A DNA stretch of 12,784 nucleotides from Candidatus Kariarchaeota archaeon (GCA_016839545.1 JAEOUB010000345.1:1-12784), one strand, 5' to 3'. Positions 1 through 8,415 are shown, numbered from the stretch's first letter. The notes: generated by a model not told the origin, from the sequence alone. Made by a program: numbers and translations.

Positions 1-1
1 A

Positions 2-1444
2 CCCTATTATCAGGCAGGCAAGTATATGCTCACAAAGATAGACAGGGTGTATCTTACCACAATCACACTCCAGAACAAAATCCTCTTCCCAGCTAATTAC
101 TGCATTACCCCTCCCAATATGTGAAATCCTATCACTTTCTATCTCAAAATTCTCAGGATTAGTTGAGATAAGCAAAGCAGCACGTCTTTCCCTGTGACTC
201 ACCTCAAACTCCAGATCTTCCAATAGCCGTTTGTAGCTGGTTTGTCCGAGTTGGGTGACTGAACCCACGAAACGTTCTCGATTATTGCTATGTGTGGCTA
301 AATATCGACTTAGTACCTTGTGTATCTGGTTATCACGTGCTGATCCCCGGATGTTGGAGTATATTTTCCCAACAACATCACCAAACGAGAAACTCAGTGC
401 AAACCCGTAGCTACGAGGATAGAGCTCAAGTGAACCACCTTCTAAAAGGTGGATTGCTGGATCTAGAGTCAGAAAGACACTCGAATTGGTGGTGGTGATG
501 TAAGGCGTCGCTATATGCCTGGAACGTATTTTGATTTGAGTTGAAGTCACTGAGACATGACCATCTCCTTGACCGGGTTCAATAAGTAATTGCAGAGGCT
601 TATTGTCCTTACAGTACCTGCGAACTCCAGAGATTAATTGGAATAGGATAACAGGACTCAAGGCTACTGAAAGTACGTCCCCTCTCTCAATAAATTCACT
701 TATCATTCCGATTTCTTCCGATTTCCTCCGGTATACTTCAGAGTCTCCAAGAAGCCTGAATGGTCTTGAATCACCTCTTCTTAGCACACGAATATCAGTT
801 CGGGACTTGGTATTGCTGATGTGCAATCCCCCAGGTGTATAAGATAGTGATTTCAAATTTTCACTGAAGTATTTGGAATATTCAATCCATCCGGTACCAA
901 TGACATTCTCGCTCTCTTCCTCAATCTGCATCCTCATGCCTATTTGGTAGAAGATATCTCCATATTCGGATATGTTTTCGAATACCAGTCTATCCTCTAG
1001 AATTGCTAATTGAGGCCCAGGGAATGGTTTCTGATAAAGCGCTCGAATTTTCTCTATCTCATCGATACGATGTTTATTGTCGTGATAATAGTTCATCATC
1101 CGGTCAAGTTGCTTTGTAAGCTTATTTCTTCTATTGAGCAGCTCTTTCAGCACTTCCTTCTTGGCATCAGGTTGAGTCTCAAAAAAAGTTTGATCTTCAG
1201 TAACTCTCCGTATCAGCTCATTTGCATACCAATCACGGTACTCGATCTGAGATATCTCATAGCTGGCAGGTTTGAGCATGGTCAGGTAGTCTATCATGAG
1301 AAGGGCAGCGTGCGCTTCTTCAAAATCATACAATATTGTCTCGAACCGCATTTCAGATCGAGTATCAGTTCCCAGTTCAATCTTTGCTAGATTGTTCTCG
1401 TCTCGTCCTGTGATAGATTCAAATGCAAAGTACCTCTCGCTCAT
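2..1444 (-). CDS. SWIM zinc-finger protein, 3' end outside window
   Basis: The frame is open without a stop from the ATG at 1444 to the left edge, giving 481 residues; the C-terminus lies outside. Near the visible end, residues 460-473 read C-D-C-x8-C-E-H followed by ILACL. This fits the SWIM zinc-finger pattern CxCx(n)CxH and its usual trailing 'HILAxL' helix. Residues about 94-137 are charged and helical and could form a coiled coil (KKEVLKELLNRRNKL). The middle (about 180-400) looks beta-rich and is not recognised. SWIM fingers bind DNA or protein partners in several families, including recombination mediators and bacterial MoxR/VWA-linked proteins; which applies here is unknown. The start is well supported: an SD GGAGGA lies 6 nt upstream, inside the end of the preceding 957-aa gene, whose TGA is 2 nt away. 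Translational coupling is therefore likely. Confidence 0.85.
   Translation of the reverse strand, partial: MSERYFAFESITGRDENNLAKIELGTDTRSEMRFETILYDFEEAHAALLMIDYLTMLKPASYEISQIEYRDWYANELIRRVTEDQTFFETQPDAKKEVLKELLNRRNKLTKQLDRMMNYYHDNKHRIDEIEKIRALYQKPFPGPQLAILEDRLVFENISEYGDIFYQIGMRMQIEEESENVIGTGWIEYSKYFSENLKSLSYTPGGLHISNTKSRTDIRVLRRGDSRPFRLLGDSEVYRRKSEEIGMISEFIERGDVLSVALSPVILFQLISGVRRYCKDNKPLQLLIEPGQGDGHVSVTSTQIKIRSRHIATPYITTTNSSVFLTLDPAIHLLEGGSLELYPRSYGFALSFSFGDVVGKIYSNIRGSARDNQIHKVLSRYLATHSNNRERFVGSVTQLGQTSYKRLLEDLEFEVSHRERRAALLISTNPENFEIESDRISHIGRGNAVISWEEDFVLECDCGKIHPVYLCEHILACLIIG
26..67 (-). other. SWIM zinc-finger motif (CxC-x8-CxH)
   Basis: The four predicted zinc ligands are C460, C462, C471 and H473 of the partial protein. 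Spacing and the following ILACL match the SWIM family consensus. This is the only recognisable domain signature in the visible part of the gene. Confidence 0.8.
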
Positions 1445-1446
1445 AC

Positions 1447-4320
1447 TCAATCCTCCAACTCTGAAAGGAGCATCATTGCCGCTTTGATCTTAGTACCAAC
1501 TCCGGTTTTTGACAGAAGTAACATTCTTTCTCCCAGTCTCTCTCTCAATCTCTCATTTTCCAGCATCACCACCAGAGATGACGCAAGTTCAACAGTTTTC
1601 AGACCTATTTTCGGCTTCCATGCCAGTCTGTTTAGCAAATCATACAATGGCTTGTTCAAGTCCTCATCGATCTCTCTGCGATGATCCTTGAGATAGTGGA
1701 GAATTACTTGCTGGTTGTCTGGGTGGTAATTGTAGAATAATCTTCCAAGATCCTTTTGCTCTATTCCCTGTTCGTTGAGCCAAAGCCTGCCAAGAGATCT
1801 GCATTTTGGTTGAGAAGATTCCAGGAGATCCACAACTATCCCACTTCTTGACTCAGGCGACATCCGGGCTTCTTTCAATTGTTGCAATGCTCTATCCTGA
1901 AGATCCTGATGATAGGATCCAGCCAACACAACCCACATATCAGGCGTTCCATACCTTTCTAGCTCTCTCACAAGGCGTTCCCGAAGAGAGAAGATCTCTA
2001 CATCTCTGGCCCATTGGAGAAGATCGAGGTGGATCTCTCCCTGATCAATTACGAGATAGGCTGTGAGATACGATCGTAACCTTGGAGACGTTGCTCCGAA
2101 CAGTGCAGGAAGAGTTCTCTCCATCCCTCGTTCAACATTCCATCCTCGACGATAGATATTTGTGATAATCAAGTTCTCCAAAGCATGTCGGAATCCGTTG
2201 CGTTCAGAATAATTGAGTGTCTGGTTGACTATGGCAATCTGACCCAATATATCTCGTGTGAGATAGGCAGGAACCTCTTTGAGTTTAGATTTTCCAATTG
2301 CTTCGCGTTTGGGACGGTGAATGCCAAGCGCAAGGTAATGACGTGCAAGCTGTTCCCAGACTGGTTTGGTGAAGGAAAACTGGATGTTACTCTCAATGAA
2401 TTTCATTATCTCACCTTTGCTCAGCTGGTAACTCCTTACAATAGTCTCAATATCAAGCGTTCGAGAGCTCTCCAGATCAAAATCCTCAATTCTGTCTTGG
2501 AAGAGAATTTTGTATGAATCAATCGCTTGCTGTATCCAGTCCTCTGCAAAACTATTAGTGATCTGGTTCCAAGGAATAATTAGATTCTCAATAAACCGTT
2601 CTACACCTATGTTCGTAACTTCAGGATCATATCGATCATCGATGATCTTGATGATCGTCTCAAAAGTCGGGGGTAATAGATCTTTGTGAGATCGGCCTAG
2701 CATCTTGATATAATCCTTTAAAATCTGAAGAGATGACTCTCCCTGCAAGAGAATTTGTTGGGTTAATGTTTTGACTACACTTCCTGATACTCCCACTTCT
2801 GCTTGTTCCACAATTCTAAGGAGAACTGGAGTAATTAGGAAGTGAGGAATATCCGTTGGACCAATCAGCTTGGGCAATCTGGTCGGAAAGTCAATAAATG
2901 CCGGATAGGCCCCCACAAGTGCCAAGTTTGTCTCAAGACTATATTTGTCAGGTAGATTATTTTTGAGGAAATAGTTTCGCACAATACTCGCACTGATTTC
3001 ATTTCGGATGAATGCTGAGTGAAATCCAATTTGAACAACATTCTCTTCCTTGTTAATTACCCGATTTACATGCTTTCGTAGAATTTTAAGGACCTGATGC
3101 TTCTTCAACCATTCATTGATATCAACAAATTCAATTTCTCCAATCTTGATCCCAGGAATGGTTGACATGAAAGACAGTACAAACTCTTCAATTTGCTTTC
3201 TTTTCTTCCAGTGAAGCCAAACTCGTAGCAGTGAAATGAGTCTTCGTGTAACATAGTAATAGATACCATCCATCAGAGAATCGGTCGTCTCTTTTGTCTC
3301 ATCATCGACTACATCTTGAAATGAGAGGAATGAGAGCACAACCCCTGCAATTCGTGGAGAACCCGTTGTTTCTGCGAATTGAAGAAGATCAATCAGTGCT
3401 GGGGTGAGGTCTTTGGGTTCAATGAGACCACTCCTCATCTGGTTCTGAATATATCGTACATCGAGAAAGAGTTGTTCAGGATCATCGTTTAGATTCTCAA
3501 GATACTTCAGACCGTCCGCACGGAAAGAGCTTTTCAACTGATCTACTGTTCTTTGCATTCTCACTCTCACAGAGTAGTTCATGAACTCCCTGAACGCTAC
3601 GGAGACGCTCTCATCCAGACCGTGATCTCTTAGATATTCAGGTGAAAATCGGAGAAGGTAATACCTGGCGAAACGTCGATATCCTTTATCTTGAAATGTT
3701 ACATAGCGTTTTGCCCAATCTATGATGTATTGAGCTTGGATCCCGTGTCTACCATATTCTCTGAGTATAGCGATTGCATATTCATCATTGAAATGAAAGA
3801 GATAGTATACCAGGTTCCGAGATGATGGGGTATCTAGATATATTAATTTGGTCAGCAGCGCCTGTCTTTCAGACCTGCTGGTACTTGCGAGAATTTTGAG
3901 AAAATAGTCCATTTCTTCAAGGTATTCAATCTCTCCTGCAATATACTTCAGGATTTCCAAGGTGACCGGAAGGTCATCTGACACATTCTCATCCATCTCC
4001 TCCCAGAATGTAACATTTAGCACTCCATTTGTCCCCCTGCCATTCCCCTGATGTACTCTGAGGCTACCGGATTGTTGCCCGAGTAATATGAACAGAAACT
4101 GGACGGGAGGGGAATAGTAGATTATGTCAGACGTCGGATATCGAGTATCAAGGTTTTTGGAGGTAATAGGTGGAACCCTTATCGAGGTTGTGAGCTTGGG
4201 TCCATTGATAATGACCATGGTTTTTCTTGGTTTTGAAGGATCACCAAGATAGAGGTGCTGCTCATCATCACTGACAATGAACAAGCGGATTTCCTCTAGC
4301 CATTCTTCAAAACTGACCAT
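1447..4320 (-). CDS. large alpha-helical repeat (HEAT/ARM-like) protein, 957 aa
   Basis: No catalytic motif, signal peptide or membrane segment was recognised. The first ~115 residues look beta-rich. The rest (about 116-957) is a long run of amphipathic, leucine-rich helices separated by short polar turns, as expected of a HEAT/ARM-type solenoid. One stretch near the C-terminus (LGRLFYNYHPDNQQVILHYL) is typical. Such solenoids are usually scaffolds or peptide/nucleic-acid binding platforms. The ATG at 4320 has no SD but has an AT-rich box (ATTTAATA) about 27-34 nt upstream, consistent with a leaderless transcript. The gene is the first of a two-gene unit, since the SWIM protein starts 2 nt after its TGA. 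The tight coupling suggests the two products act together, perhaps the solenoid holding the SWIM protein. Repeat class is inferred from composition only; the gene itself is secure. Confidence 0.85.
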   Translation of the reverse strand: MVSFEEWLEEIRLFIVSDDEQHLYLGDPSKPRKTMVIINGPKLTTSIRVPPITSKNLDTRYPTSDIIYYSPPVQFLFILLGQQSGSLRVHQGNGRGTNGVLNVTFWEEMDENVSDDLPVTLEILKYIAGEIEYLEEMDYFLKILASTSRSERQALLTKLIYLDTPSSRNLVYYLFHFNDEYAIAILREYGRHGIQAQYIIDWAKRYVTFQDKGYRRFARYYLLRFSPEYLRDHGLDESVSVAFREFMNYSVRVRMQRTVDQLKSSFRADGLKYLENLNDDPEQLFLDVRYIQNQMRSGLIEPKDLTPALIDLLQFAETTGSPRIAGVVLSFLSFQDVVDDETKETTDSLMDGIYYYVTRRLISLLRVWLHWKKRKQIEEFVLSFMSTIPGIKIGEIEFVDINEWLKKHQVLKILRKHVNRVINKEENVVQIGFHSAFIRNEISASIVRNYFLKNNLPDKYSLETNLALVGAYPAFIDFPTRLPKLIGPTDIPHFLITPVLLRIVEQAEVGVSGSVVKTLTQQILLQGESSLQILKDYIKMLGRSHKDLLPPTFETIIKIIDDRYDPEVTNIGVERFIENLIIPWNQITNSFAEDWIQQAIDSYKILFQDRIEDFDLESSRTLDIETIVRSYQLSKGEIMKFIESNIQFSFTKPVWEQLARHYLALGIHRPKREAIGKSKLKEVPAYLTRDILGQIAIVNQTLNYSERNGFRHALENLIITNIYRRGWNVERGMERTLPALFGATSPRLRSYLTAYLVIDQGEIHLDLLQWARDVEIFSLRERLVRELERYGTPDMWVVLAGSYHQDLQDRALQQLKEARMSPESRSGIVVDLLESSQPKCRSLGRLWLNEQGIEQKDLGRLFYNYHPDNQQVILHYLKDHRREIDEDLNKPLYDLLNRLAWKPKIGLKTVELASSLVVMLENERLRERLGERMLLLSKTGVGTKIKAAMMLLSELED
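1451..1456 (-). promoter_or_regulatory. Shine-Dalgarno GGAGGA for the SWIM gene
   Basis: Reading on the minus strand, GGAGGA is followed by 6 nt and then the ATG at 1444. It sits within the last codons of the 957-aa gene. It fixes the start of the SWIM gene and supports coupled translation of the pair. Confidence 0.75.
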
Positions 4321-4346
4321 TAACAGGTGGCTAGTCCATACTTTTC

Positions 4347-4354
4347 TATTAAAT
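4347..4354 (-). promoter_or_regulatory. putative TATA box of the helical-repeat/SWIM unit
   Basis: The minus-strand octamer ATTTAATA lies 27-34 nt before the ATG at 4320. That is the distance expected for an archaeal TATA box driving a leaderless or nearly leaderless mRNA, and no SD precedes this ATG. The 95-bp gap 4321-4415 holds nothing else I can recognise and shows no clear terminator for the hydrolase gene upstream. Confidence 0.45.
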
Positions 4355-4415
4355 CTGACGAATTCATCGGTCTAATCTATCACTTTTGGACCTGTTTTAT
4401 CACGAGAGTATGAAA

Positions 4416-5324
4416 TCAAAGCAATCCATACCGTTGCAGTGTATATTCAATAAATGGCTCTGAATGAGTCGCTTTGTTCGTTTCAAATGATGCCAACTCA
4501 GCATTCTCAATTTCTCCAGTTGTAAACTCAGATTCCTCAATGGTATGCATTTTGTCAGCTACAGCTCCTACCACGACCGTAGGTACTTTGATTTCCTTGA
4601 GCAGGTGTTCTTGGGGGTGTGGATGATAATTGAGCACTGTGTGTTTGATATGAGAGAAATTGGCAAGCTCAGTCGCCTTCACATATTTTTGATATTGTGC
4701 TTCATCTGTTGTTCTATCAACCTCGAAATTCCGTAAGTACCATCGGACGAGGAATTTGAGCCTTGAAAGAAATCCGGGTGGGAAGATTTGTGCAAAAACC
4801 TTTCCTATGTATGGAACTCGGAAATGGATGTTGGCACCAATTAGATAGGCCTCATGAGGGGTCAAGAGTTGTTGAGATAAAGCATCGATCATCAAAGTTC
4901 CACCAAAACTGGATCCTGCAAGAATATATTTTCTCTCTGATAGACCTGACGTCTCAACAAATTCCTGAAGATCAAGTAGGAATCTCTCAGGGGTGAAGTG
5001 CTCTCTTCTTGGTTTTCCATTAGGAGGATGGAATGTGCCTTTTTCTCTTGTTTCCCAATAATAAATCTCGAAATGCTCCCTGATACCTTGAAGAAAAATC
5101 TCCCAAGAATCAAGAATGGTGATAAACCCCGGGACCATCAGGTACACAATATCGGTGGTTTTTTTGTCCCCTGATGGCTTACTATGAAGGACTTCAGTTA
5201 TCCCTCCATCTGAATGATGCATCAAGTAGAGATCTGTATCTGCCTCGAAAGCTGTGGGCTGATACATGTGATCTTTGTAGAGATCACCTCTGTTCTTTTC
5301 AGATCTTTCCAGAACAGGCTTCAT
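4416..5324 (-). CDS. alpha/beta hydrolase-fold protein with intact Ser-Asp-His triad
   Basis: This 302-aa protein has the normal layout of the alpha/beta hydrolase superfamily. A strand and oxyanion region is at about 59-68 (VYLMVPGF), the nucleophile elbow G-S-S-F-G at 137-141 with Ser139, the acid in VVVGAVADKMHT with Asp257, and the catalytic His287 in ATHSEP. A cap-like helical insert spans about 165-235. No signal peptide or membrane helix is visible, so it is probably cytoplasmic. The family includes esterases, lipases and many other hydrolases; substrate cannot be told. Its N-terminal ~30 residues are polar and unassigned. It follows the 490-aa membrane protein with a 42-bp gap on the same strand and may be co-transcribed with both membrane paralogs. 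An upstream in-frame ATG is excluded by the surrounding frame; the ATG at 5324 has no SD. Confidence 0.88.
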   Translation of the reverse strand: MKPVLERSEKNRGDLYKDHMYQPTAFEADTDLYLMHHSDGGITEVLHSKPSGDKKTTDIVYLMVPGFITILDSWEIFLQGIREHFEIYYWETREKGTFHPPNGKPRREHFTPERFLLDLQEFVETSGLSERKYILAGSSFGGTLMIDALSQQLLTPHEAYLIGANIHFRVPYIGKVFAQIFPPGFLSRLKFLVRWYLRNFEVDRTTDEAQYQKYVKATELANFSHIKHTVLNYHPHPQEHLLKEIKVPTVVVGAVADKMHTIEESEFTTGEIENAELASFETNKATHSEPFIEYTLQRYGLL

Positions 5325-5366
5325 GCGCTTTGTGTCATGTGCATATTTTTGGTGTCTTTGGTAATC

Positions 5367-6839
5367 TTACAGAAGATAGTAAGAATCCTCAGCAGGTTTT
5401 GAAGGAAATTCCTCACTACTGGTAATATGGGAGTTTCCCTCCTCATCCGTTGTGAAAATTAACATCTTGACATAGAGATTTCCCAAACTATAGATGAAAT
5501 CTCGAAACTTGCAATAATACTCAAACAAGGGATATCTGAATTCTGTTGGTGAGATCATCAACACAATAGATTTCGAATTATTCCAAGGATTTGGCATCAT
5601 GGCCAATAAACCATAGCTATTTCCATTTTTCAGGAAGGGTGTGTCATTGATGACAAAATTGGGGTTCTCAAATTCAATATTCCACCCATAATCAGCATCC
5701 AAGATCTCAAGTAAATTATCAGTAAGGTCATCCAACTCATCAATCATAATCACGGCATTTGATTTCTTCAAGGCTAGCTCCAATATAGGACGCTGTGCAT
5801 ACCGTAAATCGAAAAACCTGTATTCCATTCCTTTCTCATCGATCTGCTTGATAAGCGGTGCCTGTTCCTCTGGGTTCAATTGGTGGAAGAGTAATGTAGA
5901 AGTCGTGCTGGTTCGCTCTTCTACACTTGCATCTAGTTCTACAATCATAGTTTTCTCAGTTTCCTGACCATGAAAATGGTACATGTCCAAGATATATGAA
6001 TCCTCCTCGATTTTGGACAACGTTCTCAACCACCTTGGAGGTGTCACGGTAGCGTAGTAGACCACTGCAATTATGAGAAGCAGTATCAATTCACCAAAAA
6101 GGAGATATTCCAATTCTGCATTTCTTGTCAGATATTGATCTTCACTTGCTCCAGGTTTCGGTATAAATAGAAATTGAAGCAAGATATAGGCATTAATCAG
6201 TAGCATGACCAGGGAAGTCATCCCTCGCCGAAAATTCACCAACTTGTCAGTAAAATCCTTGACCTGATAGAAGAAGCCAGCCATTAATACGAAAGTCAGA
6301 ATTACTATCATTAGGTAACCTGCAACAGTGATTCGAATGATTTCTGTACCAAAAATTCCGGGAGAAGTAGCTAAAACCGTTGGTATCAGGATCGATCCTG
6401 CAGCAAAATAATAGACATTAGAAAGGTATCTAGATCCAATATCTTCAATATTCGAGGTGTAGAGTTTCTTATTGTATCGAAATGTTCCAAGAATGAGAAG
6501 TATAAGTCCGGGTCCCCTTGTATAGACTGAATCGTATCCAACCATGAAGTAACCTCCGTAGTCTGTTATTACCAGCATAATATGTGTGGTCAGTATCGAA
6601 AAGGAAATGAGAAAAATCCCCATAAATGTAAGTCTGACACCTTCAAAGATATTCTGCGGTTTTTCGGAATCACCCGTTGTGTTCCTCAAGCTCAATGGCG
6701 TGTTGAATCGGTCTACTGACAATTTATATAGCCCATATTGTGTGATTAGGAAAATTAGACTAAAAACAGTAAATACAATGGCAACCTCCTTCTCAGGAAT
6801 CTGAGAATTTGTAAGCCAAAGCGGGGGGAGGTTGCTCAC
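5367..6839 (-). CDS. 7-TM membrane protein with C-terminal soluble domain (paralog 1)
   Basis: This 490-aa protein has hydrophobic segments at about 18-38, 68-91, 108-121 (weakest), 142-160, 167-190, 208-226 and 245-264, so roughly seven membrane helices. A soluble C-terminal domain follows (about 270-490), probably cytoplasmic. It contains an acidic strand (AVIMIDELDD, 362-371) and a P-N-P-W-N motif at 416-420. The last helix and the C-terminal domain align by eye with the next gene upstream: 'RNAELEYLLFGE…TPPRWLRTL' against 'RQPTVELLLLSH…MPKELRRF', and PNPWN against PSLWN. The two are therefore tandem paralogs, diverged. The layout suggests a membrane sensor or receptor, but no kinase, cyclase or other output domain is recognised. 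GTG at 6839 is the first possible start, because an in-frame TGA lies seven codons upstream (6858-6860). Confidence 0.88.
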   Translation of the reverse strand: MSNLPPLWLTNSQIPEKEVAIVFTVFSLIFLITQYGLYKLSVDRFNTPLSLRNTTGDSEKPQNIFEGVRLTFMGIFLISFSILTTHIMLVITDYGGYFMVGYDSVYTRGPGLILLILGTFRYNKKLYTSNIEDIGSRYLSNVYYFAAGSILIPTVLATSPGIFGTEIIRITVAGYLMIVILTFVLMAGFFYQVKDFTDKLVNFRRGMTSLVMLLINAYILLQFLFIPKPGASEDQYLTRNAELEYLLFGELILLLIIAVVYYATVTPPRWLRTLSKIEEDSYILDMYHFHGQETEKTMIVELDASVEERTSTTSTLLFHQLNPEEQAPLIKQIDEKGMEYRFFDLRYAQRPILELALKKSNAVIMIDELDDLTDNLLEILDADYGWNIEFENPNFVINDTPFLKNGNSYGLLAMMPNPWNNSKSIVLMISPTEFRYPLFEYYCKFRDFIYSLGNLYVKMLIFTTDEEGNSHITSSEEFPSKPAEDSYYLL

Positions 6840-6868
6840 AAGAGACCAAACATTGTTTCACAATACGC

Positions 6869-6878
6869 TTTAAAAAAT
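6869..6878 (-). promoter_or_regulatory. putative TATA box of the 490-aa membrane protein gene
   Basis: The minus-strand sequence ATTTTTTAAA lies about 30-39 nt before the GTG at 6839, inside the 42-bp gap between the two membrane genes. No SD precedes that GTG. The gene may therefore have its own promoter as well as read-through from upstream. Confidence 0.35.
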
Positions 6879-6881
6879 CTT

Positions 6882-8330
6882 CTAAGACAGTATTTTTAAA
6901 AAATTTTGATCTGGAATGCTTTGATTCCCATCAATATGGGGTATTTCTTGAATCCCTCCATGCCTTCGGGGAAACTTGACAATGGAAATCAGGGACTGCT
7001 TTTGATACGCCAAGTTTTCAAGATATACTTTGTATTTCTTTAGAAAATCAATAACCACAATAGCCATATCCGGTTTAATCATAACTAACCAGAATTTACG
7101 GTTAAGATTCCACAGAGAAGGCACAATGACAATAATGGCATAATCCTCTTCACCACTACCCAGGAAGAAAGAGTTTTTGAATAGAATTCCCTCTTTCTCA
7201 AATTTGAGGGTTGTGAAAAAATGTCGTTCGACGCTTTTCATAATTCGGTTACTGGTTTTGGAGTTATAGGCATCCAAATAGAGGATTTCCGATGTCGGTA
7301 ATAGTAATTTTTCGAGGAGTTCTTCATCTAAGAGGCTGAAATTCACCAGGTGACCGTTATATTCGTCCTTGATCTGTTCAAGTATGAGATTCTCATCGTT
7401 GCTGTAAGATAGAATATATTCCAACTCTTCCTCAATTTCAGCTTCATATCCATCGTCCAAAATTTTCAGTCGTATGCCTAAATTTGACGGATCATCAAAT
7501 CTGAAATCTGCATATTTCAGGTACTCTTCATTGCTTATTTTGAAAAATCTTCTTAGCTCTTTTGGCATAAAAACTAGTAAATAAACCCCAAATAATACAA
7601 TGATCACTGTTAAGTCATGACTCAGGAGTAAAAGCTCAACTGTCGGTTGACGGGTGGGGTAAAATCCATCTTTTGGGAGAAAGGAAGCTGGTACTACTAA
7701 GAACACGAGATTGGAAATCCCCGATATAATCAGAGCGATCCTTACCCTAGCCTTCTCCATTTTGTCGAGTTTAATGCCCCGATTCTTTGCTATTATCGAA
7801 TAATTATATAGAATTATGAATAGAAATGCCCCAAGCAGGAGATAGTTGGTGAATTGTCGAATATTCTCATTAACGAAAGTCCCTAGTACAAATAGAAGTG
7901 GAAAGATCAGCAGTGATGCATGAGGTCGTTTGATCAGCTCGTCGTATGATTTGGTCATTTCTGATATCAAGCTAAAAATTCCTATATTGAGAAAAATAAT
8001 CCCAAAAACCATGACAAAGTCTTCCTCTCCAATTAAGAGATATGCGCTGTTTGATGGATAGAGGATCGCAGATCCATGAGATATTAAATTGGTCAATTCA
8101 AGAAGTATCAGGCCTATGAATAAAGAGGTGAAACTTTCAGAAATAATCGTTGGTCGGACGAGTAACGCGTCACTTGGACCTCTCATAGAACTGAGAATTC
8201 GATTTCTAATGAGGTATCCTGAAACGATAATTGCAATGAATATCGATAAGTTGAGCCCAAACAGCACTTTCAGAGTGGCAAGGTCTGGTAAATCTGATTG
8301 ACATACCCAGATACCCGCCGTACACTCCAT
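6882..8330 (-). CDS. 7-TM membrane protein with C-terminal soluble domain (paralog 2)
   Basis: This 482-aa protein has seven clear hydrophobic segments: about 20-42, 64-86, 103-124, 137-155, 158-180, 195-216 and 231-255. Basic residues after TM1 (RNRILSSMR) and after TM7 (KELRRFFK) place the N-terminus outside and the ~225-residue C-terminal domain inside. The short N-terminal tail carries two cysteines (C3, C10). The soluble domain is acidic around 277-320 and has the P-S-L-W-N motif at 404-408, matching P-N-P-W-N in the adjacent paralog. No known output domain was recognised. The ATG at 8330 is supported by a strong SD (AGGAG, 7-nt spacer). It is the first gene of the minus-strand group membrane protein 2, membrane protein 1, hydrolase. 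Function as a sensor is inference from topology. Confidence 0.88.
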   Translation of the reverse strand: MECTAGIWVCQSDLPDLATLKVLFGLNLSIFIAIIVSGYLIRNRILSSMRGPSDALLVRPTIISESFTSLFIGLILLELTNLISHGSAILYPSNSAYLLIGEEDFVMVFGIIFLNIGIFSLISEMTKSYDELIKRPHASLLIFPLLFVLGTFVNENIRQFTNYLLLGAFLFIILYNYSIIAKNRGIKLDKMEKARVRIALIISGISNLVFLVVPASFLPKDGFYPTRQPTVELLLLSHDLTVIIVLFGVYLLVFMPKELRRFFKISNEEYLKYADFRFDDPSNLGIRLKILDDGYEAEIEEELEYILSYSNDENLILEQIKDEYNGHLVNFSLLDEELLEKLLLPTSEILYLDAYNSKTSNRIMKSVERHFFTTLKFEKEGILFKNSFFLGSGEEDYAIIVIVPSLWNLNRKFWLVMIKPDMAIVVIDFLKKYKVYLENLAYQKQSLISIVKFPRRHGGIQEIPHIDGNQSIPDQNFLKILS

Positions 8331-8337
8331 AGCACAG

Positions 8338-8345
8338 CTCCTCTC
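8338..8345 (-). promoter_or_regulatory. Shine-Dalgarno GAGAGGAG for the 482-aa membrane protein
   Basis: On the minus strand GAGAGGAG is followed by a 7-nt spacer and the ATG at 8330. It decides this start. It implies a leader of at least ~15 nt, so the AT box at 8351-8359 may be too close to be the real TATA element. Confidence 0.65.
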
Positions 8346-8350
8346 AACAG

Positions 8351-8359
8351 GATATATTG
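8351..8359 (-). promoter_or_regulatory. possible TATA box, minus strand (CAATATATC)
   Basis: The AT-rich box CAATATATC is centred 25 nt before the ATG at 8330. As a TATA box it would give a leaderless mRNA, which conflicts with the good SD between it and the ATG. Either it is unused, or transcription starts a little earlier from AT-rich sequence further upstream. Confidence 0.3.
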
Positions 8360-8378
8360 TTTATCACTTTCGTCAGGG

Positions 8379-8388
8379 TTTTTATTTT
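8379..8388 (+). promoter_or_regulatory. putative TATA box of the metallophosphoesterase unit
   Basis: TTTTTATTTT lies 28-37 nt before the GTG at 8416. It fits an archaeal TATA box with a very short leader, and no SD is present before this start. It lies in the 85-bp divergent region 8331-8415 shared with the minus-strand membrane genes. Confidence 0.4.
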
Positions 8389-8415
8389 GTTAGCTCATAA
8401 CTGTGACGTTTACCT

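Noticed and set aside
292..1487. Several plus-strand open frames of 60-126 codons across the left end
   Set aside because: They lie opposite the continuous SWIM-protein frame, which has a clear motif and SD. Their translations lack domain features and look like antisense shadows.
1806..2517. Plus-strand frames inside the 957-aa gene
   Set aside because: They are antisense to a long coherent helical protein and show no start signals or motifs.
5727..5756. AVIMIDELDD in the 490-aa membrane protein as a Walker B motif
   Set aside because: No Walker A (GxxxxGKS/T) exists anywhere in the protein, so an ATPase call is not supported.
6891..6907. AT-rich palindrome-like run (TTTTTAAAAAATTTT) as an origin or terminator
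   Set aside because: It is within the last codons of the 482-aa gene, has no repeats around it, and is explained by Lys/Phe codons.
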